Positions 25,169 to 37,649 of a stretch of 64,000 nucleotides of DNA are shown in pieces (the first letter of the stretch is position 1; every line of letters starts with the position of its first letter). Both the position numbers and the translations under genes were made by a program. Under the pieces are notes generated by a model. That model worked only from the letters and a program-made list of their open reading frames with translations, did no database searches and was not told the DNA's origin. The stretch lies in assembly GCA_030762175.1 (NCBI GenBank), contig CM060846.1:238078512-238142511 (forward strand). The letters are read 5' to 3'. The DNA comes from Metallyticus violacea. Taxonomy: Eukaryota; Arthropoda; Insecta; Mantodea; Metallyticidae.

Positions 25169-25749
25169 CTATCTAAAAAGAGGAGCAATTTTAACTGCAT
25201 GACAGTAAATCTATAACATACTGTTTTAGATTTAATCTCCACAAAGTGGAGATTTCATTAAATCAAAATTTTATCAGATGAAGTAGCCCTTGCCACATTA
25301 GAATTTTGTCAAGTCTGTACATATTTTTAAAACATTATTAGTTTTATGTTTCACATAGCACAGTATTCTAGGTTTCACTTAGTGGCTAAACTTAATTTTT
25401 GGAAAATGGCCAGCAGGAAGGAAACTCTTGAACAACAGAAAATATTAATTATTAAATTCAATTTGTTAAAGAAATTTTGGCAGATAATTTTGAAAACAGT
25501 AGTCCCAACACAAGTCACACCCTGTTTTGGGAATTATATGCATAGATATGTTTAATGAATGATTACTGCATTTAAACTTTAATTAATATGATCCATTCAA
25601 GTAATGCTCTGCATTTGACAAAATAAATTGCTTGTTTACAGATAAGCTATTGTGTTTCTCACTACTCCTGACCATCCATAAACACATTTATAGCTTTGTA
25701 GTTAATGCCTGCAGCAATTTCATGAAGCATCCAAGACCATTTATTCCTA

Positions 25750-26465
25750 TTCTTGAGGTGCCTAACTGTCTTTCAACTTACAAATTTTTGTACATATTTT
25801 TTCAGCAACCTGTGTGGTGTGACTTCATACAATAATTTTATATTCATTTCCTTTTTTAATTTTTTCTTAGAGTTGATATTTTTTGGATACCAACAGAAAG
25901 AACAGGAATCATGCCATGGCACATTAAAATAATGTCTCCTTGTTATATATCCTACTTGTAAAATTTTGTTATAAATGTATTTCATAAAATTATAAATATT
26001 CTGCTGTCATATGGAAATCAATTTAAATGCTAAAGACATTCTTAAATATTGTTGAAGCATGATATCAAACCACCTGTGACTTTAAAAGTTTTTTGTTTAA
26101 GGTACAGGAAAACAATTAAACACTAATGAGGTGGAAGATTTTGTTTCTTTTCTTGAGGTCCCAATTTTTCAATTCTGTTTCAACTCATAAATTCATTATA
26201 CTATTTTTCAGCATCCTGAGTGTTGACTTCATACAATAATTTTATAATAATTTTATATTCATTTCCTTTTTAATTTTTTCTTAAAGTTGATATTATTTGG
26301 ATGCCAACAGAAAGAACAAAAACTAAGCCATACCTCATTAAAATAATGTCTCCTTATTATACATCCCATTTGCAGAATTTTGTTACAAATGCATTTCATA
26401 AAATTATAAATAATCTGCCTCGATATGGCATTTTTCAATTTTGAAGCATAATATCAAACCACTAT
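25750..26465. repeat. Direct duplication with 400-bp period
   Basis: The segment from ttcttgaggt (25,750) to gatatcaaaccac (26,073) recurs from 26,150 to 26,465, sharing gacttcatacaataatttta, gccaacagaaagaac and ttaaaataatgtctcctt. Divergence by point changes and small indels suggests an old event. Confidence 0.85.
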
Positions 26466-26716
26466 ACTATTTTGCTTTATCAACTAGAATAACAAATAAA
26501 ACTTTAATAATAAACAAAATATGATTATTAATTGTAGCAGCTGTACTAATAAATTATTGAAAGTAAGTAATTGGAAAACTATTTACACATTATTGTTCAT
26601 GTCATAAAAGCAATAAAGCCTACCATGTTTTCATTTGTTAAGCTGGTTTTAAGAATATTGCAAACTTATAATAAAAACAAAATTGAAAATAATAATGATG
26701 ATATAGATTTACTTAC

Positions 26717-26752
26717 GTGATTCATTTGGAGGACAAGTCTTGAAATCTGGAC
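26717..26752 (-). CDS. l(2)01289: 36-nt microexon between the two halves of module 1
   Basis: On the minus strand the acceptor reads attattag and the donor gtaagt. The exon is 36 nt, phase 1 at both ends, and encodes twelve codons reading CPDFKTCPPNES with the split codons at each side. It fits between the exon ending VAVLF and the exon starting KPECKKC, so it adds a CX5C pair just ahead of the CXXC motif. Because it is symmetrical, skipping it would keep the frame, joining LF directly to a tyrosine codon and KPECKKC. It could be constitutive or a cassette exon. It has no counterpart in the modules encoded at 9.6-6.7 kb. The call rests on exact phase, consensus splice sites and sensible peptide content; no transcript data are available. 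Confidence 0.72.
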
Positions 26753-29700
26753 CTAATAATGCAAAACATTTAACATTTATTGGACGATTCACAAACAAAT
26801 AAACAAACAAACATAATAAGGGTAATGTTAGGATTATTACAGACACTTATTACTAAAAAGGGTTAGAGTATGTTCAAGGTAACAAAATTCACATAGACCT
26901 AAAAAGGAAGGTATTTCTTAACAGTTTGTTATACATTTCTGTATATGAACACCACAGTTGCAACTTTGCTCTTATGTGAAACACCTAGTACATTAGCTCA
27001 AAATTAAAATATATAGAGATAGAGGGATGAAATGCATTCTGTATCACATTACTTGAAACTAAATCTATAATAATGTACGTTTTAGCAAATTCCTGCATAT
27101 TCGCAAACTATTAAAAATATACTACTCTTTGCCAAACAAGAATAATCTGCAGTTCTAAAATGTTGAGATAATGCAATTTGCTTCAACATAATGTGTTTTA
27201 GAAGTGCATATTCTTGCAATTATGTAATAATTTTTACCTCATTTTTATTACTCTGGTCAAAATATTGGGATAAATTTATTATTTTCATTATAATATATAA
27301 TAAAATAATTCTATTTTTTAAATAAAAGAAATAATGTCATTATGATTTACAATAATATAAGTTTTGTCTAAAATAACAATTAGAAGATCAGAATTATGAT
27401 TCACACAGCACTGTGTCATTAACAGAAAGCATGTACCTCATAAATTTACTTCAGTGCCACATTTTCATAAGCACCTGAAAATTAATATTTCCAATATCCC
27501 ACAAATATTAAAAACAAACGTTTCGGTGTATAAGTCCTCCTAATTTTGCTAACTTTTTGCATTTATGTATAATTCATACACATAAATTGCAATAATTACC
27601 TTAAGAATACAGAATCAATTGCTATCAAAATAACTGCCAATTGCATTAGTAAAACTGAGCTTAAATAATTCAAAATTCCCTTCAATTGCAAATTCAAATT
27701 TTCTTTGGCATATATGGCAAAGGTCAACACAGAATGACTCCGAATATGCAGAATGTAAAACGTGCAGTTTTGTTGTAAAAACTATTTCTTATATGTGTCC
27801 AGACTAATAATATGAGTAGTTAAATGACTTGAAACTATATACGTTGACCAAGAAGTTCGCTTACTTCCAATATAAATATTATATTTATTTAACACGTATA
27901 AGTTTCTAATGTCTTCGTATGCTCAGCATCATGTTGTAAACGCAAATCTAAACACTACATCATTCTTCTTCAGGTGTTTTGGAGCATGGCAATTGTGATG
28001 GTTCAAAACGTGTCCTCCTCAACATTGCATACGTCATCGGTTGTAGCGTAACGACGTGCAGACATACCTAAGTCTTAATGAATCCGCATAATGAGTGTTA
28101 GGCATAATTAGATCAGTGCTACATTGTGGCCATTTCAATGGAGATAATAACTTCTTGAGAACAGTAGATTGAAAAATATTCATTAAAAATAAAAATTAAA
28201 AGAAGAGCTAAACGAGCAGGAGCACAGTCGTAGCCATACGTGTTCCATAATATCTTTCTCTTAAAGTTGATGGATTAGCCATGCTATTAGCATGTGTATA
28301 TAAGTTTCGCCAGTCCAACAAAAAATTATAATTATGTGGTCAAAATAAATGAAGCGATATCATCCCAGGCATGTCATTAAATCAGTTGCATTTCCTTCTA
28401 GATCAGGCTTACAATAAATCTCTTTGGCTCAGAAGACGTTTCTAGCGTGTGAATTGCGATACATTGCACATTAATCAGAAAACGGCACCTTTGTGCACTT
28501 TTGGAAATGTGCTGATAAAATACGGCAGGCTGTTACATGTCCACAACCGAGAAATTATTGACAATGGCGAACATTGGGCAAAGAGGTCTGATTTTTAAGT
28601 GTAACCTTACATTGTTGACCGCGGTACACTACGTTTCGCAGATAGTTTACTGTTGTTGTATGACTTGCTGGCCCTGGAGACACAGAGAGAGCAAAGTAGG
28701 AGGCATACAATTCTTCTGCGCATGTGCCGTTGAACGTGTATACAATCTTTCCTTCAGGACATCTTTGGTCTGTTGTCTGAGAGTAATTCTTATGATGGTA
28801 TGAGGAATTTCAAGTTTAGAATAGCGTCTTGAAGGCTCCTCATAAGAGAAGGAGCTCGTTAGATATCCACAGTGGTGTATTAATAAATAATATTGTTATT
28901 GTGATCTGATTTTAAACATTTTGTTCCATTGACCCTACGGTGAAGTGAGGTAAGTTTTGCACTGTTTTCAGCACGGTAATGCAGCACCGTGCGACCCTGA
29001 GGGTCCGAGGAGGCTGGTTGAGAACATTACGTAGAACTAGGGAACTCGTGGGTCATGAAATTAGACACAACAGTACCTGTCGATTTCAGTGGGAATCGTT
29101 CCATCAAAGCAGCGACTGAGTCACATATCCACAAGTGCCCATGGCTGTCTGTAACAATGCCTAAAGCGAAAGCACACTTTTCCCAGTCAACCACCGTTAC
29201 CCTATGAAGTCGGACGTTATTAAAGTATTCTTATTGAAAATGCAGTTATTAATTTTCTTATTTTCTGTCTTGTGTGCTGTCTGTCGTTCATGGACCTATG
29301 CATTCATCATCAAGCTCCTCCAAACTGCAACTAAAACAATGTACCGCATTGGCGGGTTACGCCGATATCACCTTGTTATAACCTTTAATGAAGTGCTGCT
29401 TGCCTAAGTTAAGATCCAAGTGAATAACATTTTCATCCCACTTACTAATTGAAGGAAAGACGATTAGTGCGATACTAAATTAATTTAAGGGGACACGAGG
29501 CATACTAGGCCGCTCTGAGTATCCTCAACTTCTCTAGCAGGCAGTTAGGAGGCAATATTTATAATAAATCACACGTATTCTAAAAACAGTTCTTTTACCA
29601 GTTGCAGAAAATTCACAAGGATTAAAATCATAAATTATATGACAATTTTGGGTTTTATTCAACTTAAAATAATTATGTAGTAATATATATCAGCATTTTA

Positions 29701-29799
29701 TCCCATAATAAATGAAGCTTGGAAATACCAATGTCATCACTACTTTGAATAACACTGGTATGTCCATGCAGCTCAATTTGACTTAATGGATTATTGCTT

Positions 29800-30061
29800 A
29801 TCTGTATTTTAGAATTTTATGTCGGCGCACAAAGGAGTCCCGCACTATTTCAAAAATTTCTGGAGTGTCAGGAATTTCATCATCGGCAGCCAATATTCTC
29901 ACCAGAAAATCTTCATCAGAGGCAGCTGTTGTTTTGAACGCGAGACACCTCAAGAAATCTATGGAGGTGATGTCAGGGTGTGCGATGACCAGGCTATTGA
30001 ACCGTCTCTTCTAATCCAACGGTCAGATAAAACATCCAGATGTTGTGGAACTTTCTTTAAT

Positions 30062-30092
<31 letters not shown>

Positions 30093-30790
30093 CGAGTATG
30101 GTTTAAGGGCGCAAAACAGCGTCCTCTATCAAAATGGGGAGGAACCACATTTGGTGTCCTATTTCCAGAAGAACTTCTTCCAAGAATACTTTAATATATA
30201 ACTGAAGATACAATTACTTGCCCATTTAGTCCCAAAGGAAGAAGATCCAGATCAATTAAATGGCCACCGACTATGCCAGCCCTCATGTTCACACTGAATC
30301 TGTACTGACTACATGTGGATCTTGGTAATGCCACATGTATCTGTTCCTGTGGTTGAGCACACGCCCATCTCTTGTAAAAGTCGCTTCGTCGGTGAGCAGC
30401 GCTGAGAAAAATGTGTGGAATTTCACCATGATGACCTAACGCCCGCCCAGTTGCAAAACTGTAACCGGAAACCGAAGTCCGCTGATCCCAATGTTTGCTG
30501 CCTCTTCAGAAGGTGAAATGGGAGAGCAGTTCCTCCTGAAGGACTCCCCAAACGCTACTGCTGTTTGTATTCATAGCACGTGCGATTGCACGTGAACCTG
30601 TTGAAGGATGAACCTGCGATCTGTCGAGCCGTTCTTGTTCGACGTCTGGAGTGCGTCAGGTTCGATTTGCACCAACATCCGGTCTATGAACTGACAGGGA
30701 TGCAGTTCTCGTAGACGTCGATGGATAGACTGTCAGGTGCTATGATGAGGATATCACCTGTCTGGATATCTCTCCCGGTACCACTGCGTA
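29800..30790 (-). pseudogene. DUF4817/Tc-like transposon relic, catalytic half
   Basis: Read on the minus strand in shifting frames, this stretch resembles the catalytic half of a DUF4817-type Tc-like transposase. Near 30,390 the minus strand gives SPTKRLLQEMG (normally a FTDEATF-like strand), near 30,290 a YRFSVN-like segment, and near 29,830-29,960 a segment with DEIPDTPEIFEIV, the usual C-terminal end. Frameshifts and stops are frequent. A GAT microsatellite (30,062-30,094) interrupts it. The terminal repeats were not found. The ORF at 30,862-31,068 on the same strand is not assignable. Confidence 0.6.
30062..30094. repeat. (GAT)n microsatellite
   Basis: GAT triplets inside the DUF4817-type relic. 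Confidence 0.95.
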
Positions 30791-31402
30791 GCTACAGAAT
30801 ACGCCTCCTCTAGCTTAACCAAACTAAATGCACATCGACAAGCTGTGCAAATGAATAATGGTTATTCATGTTTTACTGTATGCAGAACTTGTGAACGACC
30901 CGCTTGAATGATATCGAAAATGCTCCGTGTGCGTGAACAGCCAACAGCCATACTTGGCAAGTGTACGAAGTAGTGAAATGGCAAACTAGTTTGCGCTCGC
31001 AAAGCTTTGGTGTCTCCCTCTAATTTGATTCTTCCACAATTAAGTTCTTGGTAGGTCATCTCTACCACTCTCCACTAATGCTGCATGTGGAGTAGTTTTA
31101 ACACTTTTATTGGGAAAGTGTTGATGTTTGTTATTGTTAATATGCCTATCCTGCTGGATGCTACGATTTAGTATTCGGTAATTTCTGGTTGGCTTTTTTC
31201 TTCATCCTCTTTCTTTGTGGGTTTTCCTATTTAGGAAGTGAAAAATAATATAAAGTTGTACCATTATTGAACACCAATACATTTTCATGCCAAAAAATAC
31301 TGTATTTAATGTGATTAAGCAATTAAGACTTGTTCTCAGTAGGCCCAAAATGGTCACATTGAATTACGGGCACTGTAAAAAAATTAAAATGAAAAAATAA
31401 AA

Positions 31403-31477
31403 GTGGAGCGCATGACTTGAACCATCTATTATCTGCTTAGAAGTCATACACTTTGCCAACTGAGCTAAACAGACAAC
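31403..31477 (-). pseudogene. tRNA-like pseudogene or SINE head
   Basis: The minus strand reads tttagctcagttggcaaagt, then a loop-like gacttctaagc and ggttcaagtc, in the order D-arm, anticodon arm (TCT in the loop position) and T-arm. The candidate acceptor ends do not pair, so it is not a working tRNA. It may be a lone tRNA-derived repeat head. Confidence 0.5.
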
Positions 31478-33097
31478 TAGAAATTTCCATATGATTATCT
31501 GGCACAGTCATAAATGCTTTTTGGTGTTATCAGTGGCGTACATATCTTTGCCAGAAACAAATTATTAGCAAAACAGCGAAGTCCATATTATTTTAAATTA
31601 AGAACCATTGACTATAATTCCAAGACTTCTGCACTAGGGAGAGATAAACGAACATTTTGCACAATAAATCTGAATCGCTTTAATTCAACGTATCTCTATC
31701 ATCTGACCCATAAATTACACATTATCTTCGAATTTTGAGTCCCGGTCCATTAAGTTCCCTATCTCAAATTATATTTCTATGATCTCTCTGCAATCCTTAA
31801 AATTTGTGTGGTGAAATTCTGAAATAGCCTGTATATCCAAACTGCTAAATTTGCCCAGTAGATTTCTTTTTATTTGTTGAAAAAAACATTTTTTTTTACT
31901 CTAGAAGAAAATTAAACCTAATTCTCTAAATTTGCAGTTATTTTTAACTAACATGCTAACCATCTTTATCAATTAGATGGCTAGAATATTTTAATTGTAT
32001 ATTTTGGATATCACAGAAATAACAGAAAATGAAAAAAGAGAGCCAATTCTTCAGTTTACAATACTACTAGTTAGGCTATAAAATACTAAAATAGAGTAGT
32101 ACCTAAAAACTGCTTGAGTTTTATCTAGACTTTAATTATAACTGTGTCAATGTCAGAAAAAAAATTTGTACCAATTTATACCGATAACGTATGAAATATT
32201 GTGCATATCATAACAAAATCAAATTAAGGAATGTTGCTGTTTAATGCATAAATAAGAAGGTTTTTACTTGGTGTTGTAAAAGTGACCTCATCCATACTAA
32301 AACTCTTGTGTTACCAAGATATTATTATTTTATATAGCAAACTGACGAATAAAGGTAACAACAATGTTGCAATTCAGTAACCAGTTACTCTACACCTACA
32401 ATTTGTGGTTTATGAAATAGAGCAGCTATTTAACTTTTCTTGATCCTTGAGTGTTGTCTCTTCAATGTTTGCCTCCACTGTTTTCTTTTTAATTCATTAT
32501 TCATCTGTTTACTCCTTTTCTTTAACAAGAGTGTGTAGTACAGAAAAATTGAGTTTATAAACGAATCACACTTTGGTTCATTCTATATAAACGAGAAGGG
32601 AACAGAAATCAATGTTAAGAAAACTTGTAAACAAACTATACACTGTTCAAAATTAAAAATGGAGCATTATATACTGCGATCTACGTATAGGTTGTTAAAG
32701 AGGCAAGAGCGGACGCCTTCACCGTCCAATAGGAATGCGTTAGCTACCATGTTGAGCTACAAATTTACCTAAGCAATGCATTTTTTCATCACAGTGTGTG
32801 CTTATTTGTTTACTTTAGAAGAAGAAGCGTACAGTTGTTCATAGCTGTTCTTTTAAGAACTTTTATGTTTTCATAATTTTATATTCATTGTAATGTGTTT
32901 AAAATTCCCCTTCTCGTGCGATTACAATATAATCGCAGTATTTAGGATAAACATTTTAAAACGCCTGAGAGTGGCTTTTATTTGAAGTTTTCTTAATATT
33001 TTTCTATGTTCTCTTTAATAGTTTAATAATTTAAAAATAAAAATATTTCAGAAGGTCCATTGCTATTTTGTTCTGCCTAACGTATCTCCTAACGATG

Positions 33098-33336
33098 AAC
33101 ATCCTGGCCAGGGTCAGTGGATTTTTTCGGGCGTAAAATCCTAAGTATTGCTTCCTTTGGAAGGAGAGCAAAACCGTGGGACCCATGTAGTAGATTTACG
33201 GCACGTAAAAGAACCTCAAGCCTGAAAGAAGAGGCTTCTGAAAAAAAAATATGGGCCTTTTCACGCTCTTAATTGAACGGGATGCTGATGACATGAGACG
33301 TTAAAGAAAACGTCCGTAAATAAACCTAATAAAGAA
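33098..33336 (+). repeat. SINE family A copy, 5' truncated
   Basis: Starts within the body at cctggccaggg and so lacks the A-box and most of the tRNA-like head; it ends in tccgtaaataaacctaat. The duplication CTAACGATG is present at 33,089-33,097 and 33,337-33,345. Confidence 0.85.
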
Positions 33337-35884
33337 CTAACGATGGGCCGTGTACACAGCACATTACCTCAGCATTTCAGCCTGATAAGACTTTCACTGA
33401 ACAGGAAGATCCTCGCCTCATTAACATCTTATACGTTAATCATATGCGCATCACATTATGTAACATTCGATTATAAACATGATTCATTAAGTTCTCTTAA
33501 ATGATTTAAATATTTCAAAGTTTTCTTAGCATTGATCGCTGTTCCTTGTGAATGTATTAGAAGAGGAAACACATCCACTATTGTTCTTTAAATATATTTG
33601 TATTATCTATGAAAAGTAAATGTTTTGAAATAGCTAGTCTGTACTATTTAGCTTGATTATATCACAAATGGAATGCGTTTTCTTAGTCCCACTGCTATTC
33701 CATATTGCACTGTTTGATCACCATTATCACTGTCAGACCTAATCTGTTAAGCAACTCCATCAACGAAGAACGTATTTGTTGCTTTGGTAGGGGAAATTTG
33801 AGCTGTCCAGTGTGATCGGCACCGCGAATGTTACGAGATTTAGGTCAAACATGTGCAGTCGATCTATTATATATCTTTCTTTTAGTGTCGCGTCTACCGT
33901 AGAGTAGTATTTTACCGAACTATCTGCTTATCTTATAGCTCCGACAATACCGTATCTTAATAAACAAGTTATATCCAGTTTCTCTAATTAGTTTATGTTT
34001 TGCTTCATTTGGAATACGGAACAAGTGTAGCAAATAAGCTAATTTTAAAAACAGAGAGCGTAGAGTTTTAACCCAATTTATCCATTTGAAGATATTTGAA
34101 TGTATCATTCACAGTGATGCTACTATGAGAACACCGTAACTTAAGGGAACAAGAAAAGCGCATTCGTTAGACGCGATTCATCTGATCGGGTAGACACGAC
34201 GAGTGTGGCAGTGAGGCGTGTGCAGTCACTTGTTCGTTGGCAGTATCCTCTAACGCCTCTAACTCTGTAGGAACTATAGAAATCTTCAGCCCATCAGACG
34301 ACGCGAAAAGTAAAACAGTGATGTGCACTTTCACGCCACACATTGGCATTCCAGTGAGCTGCACTTCAGCCGCTTGGTTTCAGTGAGATTTTTATCATAC
34401 CATTAGTAGAAGTGACGGTACCATTATTAGAGTCTCTGTCATGGAGTCGAATCATGCTGGGGGTCCTCACCTATAATCTGCAGCATCTCAATTAGTAGGG
34501 CAAGGTGTTCCTGCACGAGCATTATCCAACATGGATGCCAATGGTCCTCTATTAGAATGCGGTACACGGTTGTGTGCACCGACAACTGTTATACTAAACT
34601 GCGGATTGTAGGGCAATCTTTGCAGAACTTCTCATTTTTAAATGTACAGAATTGTTTATACCTGTTGACGTCATTCTGGTTGATGATATTCCCGGTCATC
34701 TCCAACCTGAGGACTTCGCGTCAGAATACTTGAGTAGGTGATGTTCCATGTAGCGTCTTACCGTCTCCTGAACTCCAGACTCTACATAGAATTGAACCAT
34801 GATGAGTATTCTGTTTGAGGGAAAATCACTATCCTTACTTCAAACAATTACACCATAAATGGTAACGGAAAGCAGGACTCGAGCTTCTATACTTAATGCT
34901 GTGGTTCGTGTGAGGTTTCGATTGATTGCATACCTCTAGACTATAATTTCAAGATGCAAATGCTAAAGGAGTAACAGGAGATAGAAGTCTGCAGGTAGTC
35001 GAATCCATCGCTCTAACTGTGAGCCATTAACTATTTTGCAATCTCTGTGCGAGAGAAGTAACTGTTTCGTTAATTCATACATCGAATGAATCACTAATCA
35101 GTTGCTCCGCTCGTTCAATACCTATTTATTTGGAAAACAGGTATTTTTTTTCATCGCTATATGCCCACTTATTTTTGTATCTTCATTGAATGGTTCTAAC
35201 ATAAAAAATACATGCGCTCGACATGTGTCCGACCAAGTCGCGTTGTGAGTGAAGCTTAAATCAGTTATTTATGAACCCCATAAACCAGACGACCAGTATA
35301 AAGATGGAAAAGTAAATAACAAAAGTATTAAACTTTGAAACTTGGCAAGACTGATTTGAATAATTTCTTTCTTTATATATATTAAGCATGATCAAGCTTG
35401 TAAATCGCGATAGTGCTGCCCCAAGACACGACAGTTGTTAACCTTGTTGCATGAAACCTATCCTATCAGTATCTATATTAACTCTACACACTCCACTTCA
35501 CAACCGCCATCATATTAGTTGTTTGAGATGTTCTTGCACGGTCCCAAATTATCTCAACCATCTGTGTCTCCGAGGTCCCTTCCTCTCATTTCCCATTTTC
35601 GGGTCCCTTATACGTTGTTGGCCCTGTCGCTTAACCCGATTCCATGGATCCTTGCAATTTCGTACTGTAAGATTTGGAGTGCCTTCATTTCATTTGATTA
35701 TGGTATATTTTTATTTCGCAGTAGTTATTAATGACGACTTACTAAAATGAGCCTGATTTGAAATTGTGATTTATATTTATAACTTTCATTATTCATAGTT
35801 TCCAATGCCAGATATAGCTCAGTCCTTGTTTGCACTTTATTGTTTGATATTCATATTTATCGGACACAGATAAGCTGCTTTGCA

Positions 35885-35970
35885 TATACTTTATTTGTTT
35901 TGATCTTATATGGCGTCCCATTCAATATCGGCGTGAATTTTGCTCAGAGGGCCCTTTATCTTATAAGGGA
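35885..35970 (-). repeat. SINE family A 3' fragment
   Basis: A short minus-strand piece matching only the 3' end of family A: gcgtcccattcaat, then gcgtgaattttgctcagagg. The head is missing. Confidence 0.6.
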
Positions 35971-36979
35971 ACATTTCTTTCCTTAATTGCTCATATCCTG
36001 TATAATTCTGCAGTTCTATTTACCTGTTCTTACTAAGAACGATACTATTTAAGGTTTTAGTGCATATTAGGCTCACACAAAAAAATGCTGTTTTCCTTTT
36101 CATTTGCATCTGGGATATGGATGAAATATGAGAGGAGGCTTCCTTGGTGTAAACTTTGTTTATAATTATATCCCTTCTGTTCATTAGTGCCAAGAATTTT
36201 AGTTTAGTTCCCAGAGTAAACATACCACATATTCCTACATCTGAGGGATAGTCAGCAGGTTTTGTATATACATTTTCATATCTCAGGAGTAGGATAGACA
36301 TTTGGAGCACTCTATGCAACAAATAAGTATAACAATTGTTGTTACATAGGCATCTGATTACCATACAAAAAGATTGAGCTTGATTCTCAAAGTTTCTCCT
36401 CGCTGTGAGAAGATAGGATAACTTTATATACCACAATTGAACACTTTATTGTTTAATTCTTACAGGCGAAGAGGAGCATGAAAATAAGAAATGACAAAAA
36501 ATCAAACATTCACTTCATTATCCCATAGATCTATTGTAGACCGCATACCATAATTAACCAAATAATAATGAATATTATAATATATAGGTTCTAACTTAAT
36601 ATTTTACACATAATATAATAGACGGCGTATGAATTCGTTTTTTAAAATGGAACTTTTTTAGTGAGACGTTTAACTGTTTCCCGGATTTTCTGAGAACACG
36701 TGAATTTATTCTATTTACATCCTGTAAACATGTGAAAATTTTGTTTGGTAACATACTCTGAAGTGTGTCCATTTTGGGGTTGACAGCAGCACAATAGTTT
36801 GGTTTTTGTTAAAGACAACTGACACATTTGACACAGATCTGTTACAATTTTCACGCTTTATAACAAGGCAACACAACAGTTCAAATTTACGAACGTAGGT
36901 AGAAATTTGGGATAATGTGCCTTCTTAAATGCAATTTCTAGCACATTGGGGAACAAGCTTTAGGTCATGCCATACTTAC

Positions 36980-37120
36980 AAAACAACACAGCCACGTAGT
37001 CCGTATCTTCTACAACTTTAGAGAGAATTTTTGCATTGACCTCCTCAATTCTGTCTGGAAGATCCATTGCTTCAAGACTTGTGAGGAAATCAAGTACGTT
37101 CTCTTCATCCATGAGATCTC
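36980..37120 (-). CDS. l(2)01289: Coding exon, linker half of thioredoxin-like module 1
   Basis: This 141-nt internal exon is the most 5' exon I can find for the multi-thioredoxin gene. On the minus strand the acceptor reads ttgatttccag and the donor gtaagt. Both ends are phase 1 and the 47 codons are open. The product is acidic, begins GDLMDEENVLDFL and ends YVAVLF, the hydrophobic strand that precedes the active-site position in thioredoxin folds. The layout matches the exons at 9,595, 7,649 and 4, which have the same start (G-x-x-x-E-E), the same WL/FL core and the same end. The family assignment rests on remembered resemblance to the insect l(2)01289 protein, a repeat protein of thioredoxin-like domains thought to act in the secretory pathway. 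No signal peptide is in this exon, so at least one upstream exon is missing. Confidence 0.8.
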
Positions 37121-37649
37121 CTGGAAATCAAATCAATAATTAATACTGTTTTGTTCTTGCTACATCACATAATTATTATTTGAGGCTTAAGATAAAATCA
37201 TATTACTAATTTCGAATTTATATTCTTGCTAAAAGACTATGAACAAGAACAAAATGTAATTTAGGATTTTATAACAGATATACTAGCTAAATAGGCTCCC
37301 GATTTTAAAAAGTTTCCGCTAGGAAACAGTGTGACCGTGGACGACCTCCATTCACCTGATCCGACCTCTATACACTGATAGAGCTACGAACGAAATTTAA
37401 AATGTGGCTCATTACTAACACCTATAAAACCATGGACGACACTGCTTTTCATTTTCAAAATTCACCAAAAAATAATATAGAAAACGTATTTAAAAATAGT
37501 TTTCAAGTCATGTTTTCACCATATTACAATATTTTTAAAAAATGTACAAAATAATAACAATGAAATGCATCAGCTTCAGCTTAACAGATCTCGCTAAAAC
37601 GCGCATCGTTTATAGTTTATATTAACGAACGAAAAATATGTCAAAATGA

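Larger units (their letters stand above)
19971..26716 (-). other. 6.7-kb AT-rich intron
   Basis: Intron between the microexon at 26,717 and the exon at 19,788-19,970. It is very AT-rich throughout. It holds an 85-bp tandem duplication near 20,214, a GAT microsatellite at 21,672-21,731, a decayed LINE at 22,600-23,090, a drifted SINE at 24,921-25,168 and a 400-bp-period duplication at 25,750-26,465. The stretch 23,100-24,920 shows nothing recognisable. Confidence 0.75.
26753..36979 (-). other. 10.2-kb intron with transposon relics
   Basis: Intron between the exon at 36,980-37,120 and the 36-nt microexon. It holds a DUF4817-type transposon relic at about 29,800-30,790, a tRNA-like pseudogene at 31,403-31,477, a truncated SINE at 33,098-33,336 and a SINE fragment near 35,885-35,970. 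A less AT-rich stretch at 28,500-29,200 and another at 34,140-35,000 look like old insertions but could not be assigned. The rest is unremarkable AT-rich DNA. Confidence 0.7.

Noticed and set aside
31403..31477. Functional tRNA-Arg(TCT) gene
   Set aside because: The D-arm and T-arm resemble a tRNA, but the acceptor ends do not pair, so it is listed only as a pseudogene or SINE head.
36020..36436. Minus-strand ORF of 138 codons
   Set aside because: No domain, no splice support and AT-rich composition like the surrounding intron; it is the length expected by chance in a few such cases per window.
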